Source: Laetiporus sulphureus 93-53 (lineage: Eukaryota; Basidiomycota; Agaricomycetes; Polyporales; Laetiporaceae). Taken from it: DNA of 64,000 nucleotides. A program made the position numbers and the translations under genes. Every line of letters starts with the position of its first letter. Position 1 is the first letter of the stretch. Location of the stretch: assembly GCF_001632365.1 (NCBI RefSeq), contig NW_024468541.1:12324-76323 (forward strand), given 5' to 3'. The notes beneath the pieces are model-generated. The model ran no database searches. It had not been told where the DNA came from and was given only the letters and a program-made list of their open reading frames with translations. Positions 33,179 through 44,832 of the stretch are shown here, piece by piece.

Positions 33179-36073
33179 TCAAAACCTTAGCACATGCTTT
33201 TTTTTGCTAGGATGATTGATTACACGGACCTCTGCGTCGTCCTTGAGAGGTGTAAGGAACCTGGTGAGCTCCGTTCCGGAACTTGCAGCTGCATCACCGC
33301 GGACAGCTTTCGTCGATGGCATTCTTGGATGCACGAAATAAAGCAGAATCTTGGCGCGTGTGCTCGCAACAAACAAAAGCCTCCTAGCAGTTTCAATGTG
33401 TGAGATTACAGGAGGAATGATTCGCTTCAGTAGCCTTCACGTTACCTCTCCTCGTTCACGTCTTTGGAGAAGTAAGCAGGATAGGTTTTCTCGACCACTG
33501 TCGTTCGCATACTGCATGATTTATATCTTCTGAGGACCACAACGTGACATCGTACCAGATGGGATGAACACCGCCGCCCATTCTAGCCCTTTTGCTGCAT
33601 GGACGGTTGTAACGGTGACTTTCTAGCGGTTATTGTTACGAACATGCTGAGAATTGGATCTGAACGCGACCAAACTTACATTGTCAAACCCGTGATCACT
33701 GACAGAACGGAGACGTGTGATAACTCGGAGATGCGTGAGAAAGACTGAAAGCAGACGGCACCTGCGAGATCACCGCGTCAAGGCAGTCCTCGAAGCGTCA
33801 AGACGTTCATACCCATTCTGTTCTTTGGAGCGTTCCTCAAATTTTGCAGCAGTGTATAGAAGCTGTTGCACGTTCTTCCATGCGCTCTCCCAGTTCGATG
33901 ATTCGTTCTCCAGATGTTGTGCATAGTTTGTGATCTCCAACGTCCGCAGAATCAACGCCGATGGCTTATCTCCCTGTGGGACATTAGAGCGTAGAATCTC
34001 GCATTCAGTGCCATTGTACGCACGGCATCCGTTCGCTCACGTAACAGCTGCATGTGTTCCAAAAAAGGCCCGACATCTTGACGAGTGGAGTGGTCGACGT
34101 CAGATACCTCGCCATCATGGATGCGCTGCAAAAGTTCTAGACCAGACAGGCCGAATGTCGACGGGTTTGAAATGACACTCCTAATCACCTATGCAGGAAA
34201 TGATAAGACAAGAGATGGTCAGTCAACGAGAGTAACAGCAGATTGAGGCTTAATTGGAAGATGCAATACATTCATATTGGTTTGTTTGTTCGAGATAGGA
34301 ATCGCGCGGAGCAGATTGGGAATTGACTCAGGGGGCAAGATGAGCTCAAGGAATGCAAGGAGGTTCACAACCTGATTTATTTCGTCAATGAGATGCTCCG
34401 AAAATGCAACAATCAGATTTATACATGCCTCTGGGCGGTCAAGGAAGTGATAATTGTCTGATTTCCTATATGGAATGCCTTCCTCCTCGAGGGCACGCTG
34501 AATCACCTTTTTCTCATAATTCATCCGTACTGTGTGATGTGGAGAATGGGGAAAATATAGTGAGACTCGCGATAACGAATGCGCAACACTAACAGAGCCA
34601 GATGTAGGCGGCATACCTAGAATTGCGAAGTCTTCCCATCGAAGCAGACCGCCGGCTTCTTCGTATAGCCGTCGGATTTCAGAAGCAATGAAATCGGCCT
34701 GATCATCATAATTCTCCACTCCGGTGTATAAAACAGGTTGAATTCCCATAGGATGAGTAGATATGAGTGTTTTAGGCACTCTACCTTGCTCTAAGCTGGC
34801 GTTAGGGATCCATAAGGGCTCAAGCACGCTCTGCATACCTTGTTCTATGATCACCATGTTAGTTTTCACGATCTTACCGGTCGATCGGTAATTCTGCTCC
34901 AACCGTATCTGCACGGTATCGGGATAGTCTGGTGGAGGAAGACCTGTCAGCATACTGCGAGTTCTTGATGGCGAGCAACCAGACTAAACCAGTTTGCATT
35001 CTCTTGAGGTTTCCAACCTCAGCATCTCTCCAGCCGTATACTAAATAGTTTCAGAATATCCCCGCGAAAGACTAATCGCAACACCAGCAACTTACTTGAT
35101 TGATCTGGATCACCGACAGTTGTCAGAGCCTTCCTCTGTTGCAGTATACCCCTGGTCATTTCGTACTGTAGTATGCTGGTATCCTGACTTAAGCATTCTT
35201 CAGCCTCGGAGGCACCCTCTGGTGATCAAGGCACCTACAACTCGTCCACCAGCAGGTGATCACACCGAGTAGGGTTCTCCGCGAGCAACCGCTCATAATA
35301 TATGATGAGATCATCGAAATCTAAAGCGTTGTAACGCCTCAGGATCGTTTCATATTGCTTGAATATGCTATGCGCTGAATTATGAAGCTCGCGCATATAT
35401 TCTTCACGATCCTCGAGTCGGAAGTGCTCCGCCGTTAAACTGATGCCCTGTTCACGAAAAGCCTCTGCTGTCAGGCCTTTGCCTTTTGCCTTCGATATCA
35501 ACTCGTAGAACATGGAGTATCCATCCTCCAGGCTGACGTTGCATCGTTCTAGCACCTGAGCGTGTACCTGTACAGGCAGACTCATTACAGTGGTACTGCC
35601 AGACGTCAGTGCTGCCCCTCTGGCAAACAATCATGGGCGTCATACCAATCGGCTGGGTTATAGAGTTCGAAGTCACTTTTCAATCCAACAACGCTTGCGT
35701 GTTTCTTCAGCTCTTTCGCCGCAACGCTATGGAAAGTGCCCAACCGAACTTCTCTCGCTCTACGATCTCCAATAAGGGTCACCAGTCTTGCTGACATCTC
35801 CCTGGCGGCCGTTCTCGTGAAGGTTACAGCGCAAATTCTGTCAGGTCGCAGACCATAGTGATCGATCAAGTAAGCTACTCTAGAAGTCAAAACCTTCGTC
35901 TTTCCGGTACCAGGACCAGCATGTATTTGCAGCGGGATATCCGGAGGGTGTTGGACGGCTGGAGTGTAGGAGACATTGTTGATGTGAACGGCTCACCAGC
36001 AGAACGAGAGCGTTTAAAGGTACCAACCTTTGAGCTGGGCGTCGTTCAGGCCCTGCAGGTAATGGCTGCTCAT
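33179..36073 (-). CDS. UvrD/Srs2-like SF1 DNA helicase A
   Basis: ATP-dependent 3'-5' DNA helicase of the UvrD/PcrA/Srs2 family, expected to act in the nucleus on replication or recombination intermediates. Exon 1 is 36028-36073 (ATG 36073), and the gene ends at the stop at 33179. About 15 exons, roughly 700 codons. Motifs in order: Walker A A-G-P-G-T-G-K-T; motif Ia A-V-T-F-T-R-T-A-A; D-F-D-D-L-I; motif II D-E-F-Q-D-T (split by an intron); motif III G-D-P-D-Q-S-I-Y-G-W-R; motif IV Q-N-Y-R-S-T; motif V H-A-A-K-G-L-E-W; motif VI V-A-S-T-R-A-K. All are intact. It is shorter than yeast Srs2 and lacks that protein's long C-terminal tail. Introns fall at the same places as in the divergent paralogue at 36749-39677. 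Transcribed away from that gene across a shared 675-bp region. Confidence 0.9.
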
Positions 36074-36327
36074 CGCTCTTTGCGAGATTGACCGACGGAG
36101 GCACGCGTTATGGGCCGAGCACGCCATGGCAGGCGGTCTGGCAGCTAAAGGTCGTCTGGAGGACCAGTAGTGGTTGTGAACCGTTCAGCGAGTTATCAAC
36201 AAGCGCGATGTCGAGCATGTTTGCCGCCCGCACCGCACGATATCCCTCTATCTGTGCCTGTGAGGTCTTAGGGAGAAAGTTGCCAAATTGGGCACAAATG
36301 AAACACGTGGCGCACTGTTGCGAACCG

Positions 36328-36356
36328 ACGCGTTACGGTACGCGTCGGTCACGCGA
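36328..36356. promoter_or_regulatory. MluI cell-cycle box cluster in the divergent helicase promoter
   Basis: ACGCGT occurs at 36328-36333 and 36340-36345, with a near match ACGCGA at 36351-36356. It lies between the two divergent helicase starts (36073 and 36749), about 255 and 400 bp from them. Fungal MBF binds ACGCGT to drive G1/S expression of replication and repair genes, so joint cell-cycle control of both genes is a reasonable inference. Confidence 0.5.
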
Positions 36357-36748
36357 GGCGAGGTGTGACGACAGCGGAACCGTGACCAAACTGTTCGATG
36401 CTGAATCTCTATGATCTTTCAAAATCTCAACAGTCGTCTCTGAATCCGAGCACAGTATCCTTGGCTGACTGCAGTGCGCCCGGACCATAGCTCATATACG
36501 CTCGCGAGCCTATACGATCCTGTCAGAATAGCTTCGTGCACTAGCGTGCAATGTGTCTCGGTGAAATACGCGAGCCACGCGACCTACCGGACGTGCACTT
36601 CGGATGTCAACACGTGTATCACGGCGCCTGGTACACGACTTGACCAAGTGTGGCGAGCAATTCTTGGTTGACCTTGAACCATTCACCGCCCGATTTCTTT
36701 GCCGTTCAGATCCCGCGACAAGGACGCGAATGAAAGTCGTAGAGTTGA

Positions 36749-39677
36749 ATGTATCCTCAATATTTCCTCCAAAGACGTCTTCCACGCGTACGGGCGCGCG
36801 GAATAGCGATTAATCACTTGCAAGATCTCAACGCAGAACAGCGCCAAGGTCCGTCAGCTCACCTAGTCCCATGGTGGTGCTACTATAATGAGAATTAATG
36901 CATCATGAAATATTGACACAGCTGTTTTCCACCCGTGTGACATTCCGTTGCAAATCCTAGCTGGTCCGGGAACCGGCAAAACAAGAGTGCTCACAGCTCG
37001 CATAGCTGATATGATCCTTAATCGCGACCTACCTCCTCGGAGTATCTGCGCAGTCACATTCACAAATAAGGCTGCTGTAGAGTTGCGGGAGAGGTTGTAT
37101 GAACTTGTAGGCGACGAAGCGAGTCAAATAAGGACAGGCACCTTTCACGGGCTTTGCACGGTGTTCTTGCGAAAGTATGCAGATTTCGCCGGATTGTCGA
37201 GCCATTTCACAGTTTGCGGCGCAGGAGACAGGTACGTTGAGGTAGCTTTGCAATCTTGTTAGCCTCATCCGCCCGTAGGCAGAAAGTGATCTCTGATATC
37301 CTCAAATCAAAGGAGGATTTCCAACCGCTTCAACGGAGTGTGAAAGTCCTCGAATCCATGTTGTCCAAGATGAAGGGTCGTGGCCACACAGCGGAAGATT
37401 TCCTGCAGTACGACTTCGACATCACGCGTTATCATTTCTCAGACGTTCGCATTGCGCCATCGTTGGGCGACATACATAGACTCATCGGAGAGGTATTTGA
37501 ACGATACGAGACGTCGATGAAAACAAACAGCAGCCTGGACTTTGACGATTTGATAACACAGGGAGTAAAGCTATTCTCTCAGGCCCATCCCTTGAGTCGA
37601 TGGTGTCGACACCTGTTCGTCGACGAGTTGTGAGTGCGAAAAGGTGTAGTGTACACCAACCTTACTGATCTGAATTATCAGTCAAGACACTGATGCAATG
37701 CAATACACATTGATTCGTCATCTTGCTATAGAGAATAATGGCTTGACGATTGCAGGAGACCCGGATCAATCCAGTGAGTCGCGCAAGTATATTTCAAAAA
37801 CAAATGGGGCTGGCTAACCCGGATTCTCAGTCTACGGATGGAGATCTGCTGAAATTGAGAACTTCAATAGGATGAGGCGAGGTCTGTTAAGTCTATCCTG
37901 ATGAAACCTCCACAGCATTATAATCGCATTCTTCACCCTTGTATCGCATTACCACGAGAAGATTTCCCACATACGGAACGAATTGCTCTTGAGGTTAACT
38001 ATCGGTCAACGGGAGCCATCTTGAAAGCTAGCATGGCGATCATCGAGCAAGGTGCGAGGTTCCTGCTACAGTGTTTGGACCATTATTCTTTACGATATGA
38101 CAGATTGTAATCGAGTTTCAAAGACTTTGCGCTCCAATAACGAGCGTGGTGCAACTCCATTGTACCGAACTTTCGTAGATAGGAATGAGGAAGCGAAGTT
38201 CCTTGCGAACGAGATCAGGCGAATCATCGGCGAATCAAGGGGGAAGTGGCACTACGGAGATGTCGCCATTCTCGGTGAGTCCATTTCACGTCTAATGTCA
38301 GACCACGCAGAGTCATCTTGGGCTATACTCATCGAGGTTTTCAGTGCGCACTGCTAGCTTGACTAGATACTTGGAAACTGCCCTACTCGAACATGGCATA
38401 CCTTATCGTTTATTCGCTGGAACAAGATTTTTTGATCGTTCGGAGGTACGCGTCACACCAGTCAGATATGTATTACGTTGTGAATGCAATCAAATTCCTC
38501 CAGATCATGGATTTGCTTGCATATCTTCAACTGGTCGACAATGATCACTTTAGACCAGCATTCAATCGTGTGATCAATCGACCAACCAGGTCCATAGGAG
38601 AGAAGGTACTATCACATCATCATAAGTTGCTTATATGGCGAGTGATGTGTCTCGCCTTCAGACCCTTTCTGCAATCTATTTGAATGCCGATCGCATAAAG
38701 ATCTCGCCTTTGAAGCTTGTGGAACAAATCCACGACGATCTTGTCCCCGACGTCAAACCGTCGGCGAAGAAGAAACTTACTTCTTTTGTAGAGACAATAC
38801 GCAAATTACGCAAGCTGGCGAATGCTGTACGTACGAAAGCACAAGTGACATGTTGGACAGAATCGAATGAATCTTCTGCTAGGGTTCACCACCTTCGGAA
38901 CTGCTGAACATACTCGTCGAGTCAATTGAATACCAGTCTTACTTGAAGCAGACTGAAGAAAATTGGGAAGACCGGTGGCAAAATGTGCAAGAACTGATCA
39001 ATTTCGCAAGTGAACCTCAGTGGATCTCGGGTGATGTAACTTCTGCCGGGCATGCAGACATTGAGTGAGCGACATCTTCGTATCCGCAAGCTTTGATCTC
39101 ATTCATTTGCGAAGAAATATACCTCTACGTCGATTCCTGCAAGAAACTATGCTGACGACAAACGCCGACGCTCAGATAAACGATGACGTTGAGCAAGTTA
39201 GGAGATCGATGCCTTGCCATATACGTGAGCTGACGACCCATGATTAGAAGGTCACTATTGCGACTTGCCACATGGCGAAAGGACTGGAGTGGCCCATTGT
39301 AATGGTGCCTTCTGGTGAGATTATTCTACAAGCTTCCTCGTTAATGCATCATCGATCACTGAGATCTTCGCTGTAGTTGTTAACGGTAGCTTCCCGGCTT
39401 CCTTCTCCAGCGATGTGGATGAAGAACGGTGCGGACGTGGATGACTTGTTGATGAATGATGCTCATCGACTTGATGGATCTTAGGAGGCTTTTATTCGTA
39501 GCGTGTACGCGAGCTCAGGAATATCTGCACCTGACAAATGCGGAAACGAAGACGGGTTGGCGCACCCCTTTAGAGCCATACAGGCAAGAACCGTCTCCTT
39601 TCTTGTCAGATTTGAAGAATAAACAGGTTCTTCACGCTCAATCATCCTTGCGGCTTCTTTTACTGAAATTCATCTAG
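36749..39677 (+). CDS. UvrD/Srs2-like SF1 DNA helicase B
   Basis: Divergent paralogue of helicase A, with the same motif order: A-G-P-G-T-G-K-T; A-V-T-F-T-N-K-A-A; D-F-D-D-L-I; D-E-F-Q-D-T; G-D-P-D-Q-S-I-Y-G-W-R; V-N-Y-R-S-T; H-M-A-K-G-L-E-W; V-A-C-T-R-A-Q. About 15 exons, roughly 700 codons. Exon 1 is 36749-36848, which gives a start 18 codons longer than the matching point in helicase A. That extension (M-Y-P-Q-Y-F-L-Q-R-R) is not conserved, so the start is the weakest part of the model. Every exon joins its neighbour in phase and no break is present. The two proteins have diverged well beyond the tandem FMO pair, so this is an old duplication. Expected role: unwinding DNA or stripping recombinase during replication or repair. 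Confidence 0.9.
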
Positions 39678-40257
39678 ACTCTGTTCACGCATGAAGTGCC
39701 GGACGTGTCGATGGACGTAGCTCGTCCACGTGAGCATGCTGCCAGGAGTAAGACCCAGCTGTAGGTGATCTCGTTGGCCATTTGGATACGTGTCTGACTC
39801 TAAGCTTGGATGAAGGTCTAAGCCCGAAACCTCAAAGCATCCTGCAAGCGGCACTTCACCGGCGAGCCAACGTGGTCGAAGAAGCACTCGACCTTCTCTT
39901 CTGGACCGGATCAGAGGCTCGTGTCGTCTATCGTTTACTGCGGGTCGTAATTGACATGATTGATAGATTGGTTTGGTTGATTGGCGAGAATTAAGCGGGG
40001 GATCTACTTGCAATATAGATAGGACGCCCATAGCGTTCTCACGACTCTCGTGCAAAACATTCGCGAAGAAGGCTTCCCTCCAGCGAATGATGTTGTTTCA
40101 AACCACGAGTGGCATGAATTCACGTCGAATAGCTGATTTGATGTTCTCTGCCAGTTGAGTGGAAAGAACATCGTTAGGACATACATGCAATCTACACTTG
40201 ATGCTTCACTCTTTCGTTTCACCCAACCCGTCACTTGGCACTGAGTGGCGTGCCATT
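39678..40257. other. Intergenic, no supported gene
   Basis: Convergent gap between helicase B and the first DUF6533 gene. Frames on both strands (39660-40055 minus, 39782-39994 plus) overlap each other and carry no motif, so neither is called. Confidence 0.4.
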
Positions 40258-41894
40258 CTATGCGGAGCTCGACGGTTGGGTTACTGCGCTGTCAAGCTCA
40301 TCCACAGAGGTCTCCGTGGCCTCGTCTTCATGGGCAAAACCTAGATCGTACGGCGTCTGAGAGGACGTCCCTTCGGTATTGAATTCAGTTGCGGAGACCT
40401 CGCGAAGATCGAGTGCTAGCCGAGACAGTAACACCGAAGTGAGGCTATATTGCGCGTGCTCAGTCCGAGATGCTTGTAATATCAGCAAGGCGCCACTCAC
40501 ATTGCTGTCCAAGTCTGCCAAATATCGATGAACTGGGCAAACAAATTAAGTTTTTTTTTATAAAGATGGCAAACGCGTTCGATACCTCAGGCAAGCGACC
40601 TGTTGCAATCCCAATGACGTTGACGACACAGAGGAATCTGAGTATCAGCGAGTTAAGGCCACATTAAGTTCTCAAATGCTACTACGTACGCAAAGCAGAT
40701 CGCAGCTGGGGAAACACAACGGCATGTGCATTAGCAGTATACAACAGTGGATATCTGCAGACACTTACTGTCCCTCAACAATATATCCGTCAAGGATGGC
40801 CCGAGGGACGATGTGATGAGTCCTGGATCTTTCTTCCGAATGGTTTTCATGCATGTCAACAATAATACCAAGCCATCGGACACGAGCGAGGCGGCTCTTG
40901 CAGCCATCATCACTGTAGTGAACACGGTTAGGAAATGCGATTCAGACATTCGTCAGAATGTCACACGCACAACTAAGTGCAACTGCACGTTAGAATAATC
41001 AATATCGACTATAAAGGCTCCGGGCACACACCTCTCATAGGGTGAATAGCTGCCGACGATGTTGAAGGTACACGCTCGAAAACGCATGACCACAAAAAGT
41101 TCTGGCAAGGATAACACGAAAATATACTGCATAGAGCCACTAACGTTAGCGGAGCATAAAGCCTAAGCATTGGACACATCTTACGATGGAGATGGCTGGA
41201 TTGATCATTCCGGATAAGAGAACCAAGCCGAACATCCATTTGTTGCGACTGAAGATGGCATATACCCGTAATGCCGCAAAAACTGTCCAAATTGTCAAAT
41301 CCCTCTTCATGTACCAGTCGCAAAATGAACATACTTGTAGCACTGACGAGAACGATTATATCTAATACCATTTGCACCCGCAAGACGATGTCACAGCTGG
41401 AAAGAGAACCGATGAGAAGCGTGAGCGGAAGCAGCGACGTACCCACAATTGACATCTGCTCACGTCTGTGGGGCCAGTCAGTCGGTCATAACATGCATGG
41501 AAGCACCTGATACCTATAGGTACCCACCCAATTAGATTGCCAACTTGGCCATGCCATCCGACTAAGCAATACAATGATTGTATTGGATAGCGCGGCATAT
41601 CTGAAGGCATAGAAAAGTGAAGTTGCAAGTGAGAGGTCGGCCTTCCATATAAATTTGATTTCACGGTCCAATGTCAAGATGTAATCGTAGCAACATAGCA
41701 CTGCAATGCGTCAAGTATGGGTAAGCCAACGGATTTATGATAGGAACAGCAAGACGAGCGCACCAGTCACCGAAAAAAAGAAATAATTCTCAAAATCCAG
41801 GAATACCTGTACAAAACTGCATCACCGTCATCAGTGTGGCCAGCTATGGACTATGGTGAGTCTCATACACAAGTGCAGCCTCTTCTGGTGACAT
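40258..41894 (-). CDS. DUF6533-type multi-pass membrane protein, copy A
   Basis: Member of the basidiomycete-expanded DUF6533 family of multi-span membrane proteins of unknown function. A likely start is the ATG at 41894 (M-S-P-E-E-A-A-L), joined by a GTGTAT intron to the exon F-E-N-Y-F-F-F-S-V-T. A GTGCGC...GCAG intron then leads to the family signature C-C-Y-D-Y-I-L-T-L-D-R-E-I-K-F-I-W. Later exons show hydrophobic spans (M-V-L-D-I-I-V-L-V-S-A, and W-M-F-G-L-V-L-L-S-G-M) and the family-like A-L-R-V-Y-A-I-F. The C-terminus is cytosol-like and acidic, ending at the stop at 40258. The intron before the DUF6533 signature must be removed because it contains a stop, and its splice signals are conserved in copy B. 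Tandem paralogue of 43179-44832. Confidence 0.78.
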
Positions 41895-43178
41895 GTTTAA
41901 GAAGAGGAAGATGTCACTAGCCAGCAGTGGTGTGTGATTCCTCGGGAAAGCTGAAGCAATCTAGACTGAGGTGGAGCGAGGAGTGAAAATGACGAGGACT
42001 TCGACAACAACGAGGGAACAAGCGGGAGCCAGCTCTGGGGATCAGAGCTGTACAGCTAAACTATATACCTGCGGAGAGAGCTGATGAGCTATCAAGGGAC
42101 AGACTTCTCACGATGTTTAGCTACCGAGCAGCTTGAGCAGGCTCTGTCAGCATCAGAGCCGGTACCGCCGGATCCTCATGGGAGATAGCTTCATAGTGTG
42201 ATTAGAGTTGCGGAACATAGCACGAGCCACCCTGTTAGGTACCTGGGCGGCGTGGGCACATTACATACGTGTTGCACATCTGAGAAAGAGCGTCAAACAA
42301 TCAAACAACGATTCATTGTTTGATTGTTTGAGTGAGACATCGTGACAGCTGAGTTACCATTAACCCAGGATCTGCGTACCCGACCCAGGCAATTATGAAC
42401 ACGTGGCTGGTGAGCCATTGGCTATTAACGTAGCACCGACTACCCACCTGTCCGTTCAGATACGGCATGATACAGATCGCAATTTACTATTTGACTGCGC
42501 AGGCTTCGGGGCTTAAAATCCAGACAGTATAGGACTCCTACGACGGCTATCCTTCAACACTAAATGTTATTTCACAATGGGATCTATGCAGCTAGCATGA
42601 AAGGAGCCTATCACGAGCGCGGAACTATAAGTGTCGAACCCCGAGCTAGCGACAGCCAATTTCAATCATCAGCAGAAAAGAAAAAGGCCATAATTCATAG
42701 CACACACTTACGGATGAGTTGGTGTGGCATGAGCCGAAATTTCGCGGAGAGAACTAGTCACTCGTTGCAGAGGCAGTGTGACGCCAACAAAGATGATGCG
42801 CTGGGTGGTTCGCCGCGGGCTATTCTTGCAATCTGCCATGCCCCGTGTATGCTGCCAATGCCATAGTAACGTAAATGAACGGAGATTATGATAGTAGATT
42901 GTGAGTTTGGCCGAGCTGTGCGTTTGACGTCTGCAGTCGCGATTATACTATGGGAGAATATATAGCTTATGTACTACTTACTCTATAGGCGGCATTGTAG
43001 CTGCCCATAGTCACGATATTATAAATTGCAGGTGCGTCATCTGCCCTCTCCCGAGTCCCTCGATCACTGATTCATGTTGACAACTCGTTCTTGAAGTAGT
43101 ACTTGGGTGGAACGAACATTGTTAGGACGAACATGCAATCTGCACTTGATGCTTTCCTCTTTTGTTTGACTCAACCCG
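41895..43178. other. Spacer between the DUF6533 copies
   Basis: Contains the perfect hairpin at 42293-42331. Stretches near 42085-42170 and 42640-42680 resemble the region upstream of copy B (about 44990-45075 and 45195-45240), so the duplicated unit includes 5' flanks. No gene called. Confidence 0.45.
42293..42331. repeat. Perfect 16-bp inverted repeat (hairpin, 7-nt loop)
   Basis: The arm TCAAACAATCAAACAA (42293-42308) is followed by CGATTCA and then its exact reverse complement (42316-42331). Each arm itself contains the unit TCAAACAA twice. No T run follows, so it is not a typical terminator. Confidence 0.95.
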
Positions 43179-44832
43179 TCACTTGGTGCTGAGTGGTGCG
43201 ACATTATATGCGAAGCTCGACAATCCGGTCACTACGCTATCAAGCTCACCAAACGAAGTCTCCACGACGACCTCCTCTTCATGAGAAAGATCTGGATCAT
43301 ACGGCGCGGGATAGAACGTCCCTTCGGTATCGAATTCAGTCGCGGAGACCTCGCGGAGGTCGAGGGCTAGCCGAGACAGTAACACCGAAGTGAGGCTATA
43401 TTGCGTGTGCTCAGTCCGAGATACTTGTAAGATAATCAAGGCGCCACTCACATTGCTGTCCAAGTCTGCCAAATATCGATGAACTGGGCAAAAAGGTAAG
43501 ACTTTAATGAAGATGGCAAACGCGTTCGATACCTCAGGCAAGCGACCTGTCGCAATCCCAATGACATTGATGACACAGAGGAATCTGAGCATCAGCAACG
43601 TGAGCTTATATTGGCTTCTCAAATGCTACTACGCACGCAAAGCATAGCACGGCTGGGGGAACACAAAGGGGTGTGCATTAGCAGTATACAACGGCCGTTA
43701 TCTGCAGACACGTACTGTCCCTCAACAGAATATCCTTCAAGGATGACCCAAGGAATGATGTGATAAATTCCGAGTCTCTCATTCGGACGGTTTTCATGCA
43801 CGTTAACGTCAGTACCAAGCCATCAGACACAAGCGAGGCGGCTCTTGCAGCCATCATCCCTGTAGGCAACAAGATTAGGAAATGCCATTCAGACGTTCGT
43901 CAGAATGTCACACGCACAACTGGGCGCACGTTATAATGGTCAACATCGGTTGTGAAACTTTCGGGCACATACCTTTCATAGGATGAACGGTTGCCGACGA
44001 TGGTAAAGGAACACGCTTGGAAACTCATGACCGCATGAATTCCTGGCAAGGATAACATGAAAATGTACTGCATAGAGCCATTAACATTAGCTGAGCATAA
44101 AATGCAAGTATTTTGACACATCTTACGATGGAGATGGCTGGATTGATTATTCCGGACAAGAAAACCAGACCGAACATCCATTTGTTGCGACTGAAGATGG
44201 CGTATACCCGTAACGCTGCAAAGACTGTCCAAACTGTGAAATTCTTCCTCATGTACCTGTCACAAAACAAACATACTTGTAGCACTGACCAGAACAATTA
44301 TATCTAATACCATTTGCACACGCAAGACGACGCCGCAGCTGAAAGGGGAACGATGAGATCGTGAGCCGGAAGCAGTGATGTACCAATAATTGACATCTGC
44401 TCACGTCTGTGCGGCGAGTCAGTCAGTCATAACATGCATGGAAGCACGTGATACCTATAGGTACCCACCCAATTAGATTGCCAACTTGGCCATGCAATCC
44501 TAGTAAGTAATACCATGATTGTATTGAAAAGCGCGGAATATCTGAAGGCGTAGTAAAGTGAAGTTGCAAACGAGAGCTCGGTCTTCCATATAAATTTGAT
44601 TTCACGGTCCAATGTCAGGACGTAGTCGTAGCAACATAGTGCTGCAACGCATGAAGTATGGGCAAACCGGCGAACATATGATGGGATCAGCGAGACGAGC
44701 GTACCAGTCACCGAAAAAAAGAAATAATTCTCGAATTCCAAGAAGACCTGCACAAAACTGCGTCACCATGAGCGTGGCCAGCTGTAGACTATGGTGAGTC
44801 TCCTACCGAAGTGCAGTTTCCTCTGGTGACAT
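43179..44832 (-). CDS. DUF6533-type multi-pass membrane protein, copy B
   Basis: Tandem paralogue of copy A, about 2.93 kb away and on the same strand. It has the same order of elements: F-E-N-Y-F-F-F-S-V-T, a GTACGC...GCAG intron, C-C-Y-D-Y-V-L-T-L-D-R-E-I-K-F-I-W, the A-L-R-V-Y-A-I-F exon, and the acidic C-terminal exon, ending at the stop at 43179. The equivalent start codon is the ATG at 44832. However, the donor that works in copy A (CTT|GTGTAT) has changed to CTTCGGTAGG here, which shifts the phase of the first junction, so the N-terminus of B is doubtful. Otherwise open across the exons examined. Function unknown. Confidence 0.72.

Noticed and set aside
36073..36749. Possibility that the two helicases are arms of a recent inverted repeat
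   Set aside because: The nucleotide sequences are too diverged and the intergenic region is not palindromic, so the arrangement reflects an old duplication rather than an assembly artefact.
36604..36813. 69-codon plus-strand frame in front of helicase B
   Set aside because: It overlaps exon 1 of helicase B in another frame and ends inside it. It has no conserved counterpart before helicase A and could at most be an upstream ORF.
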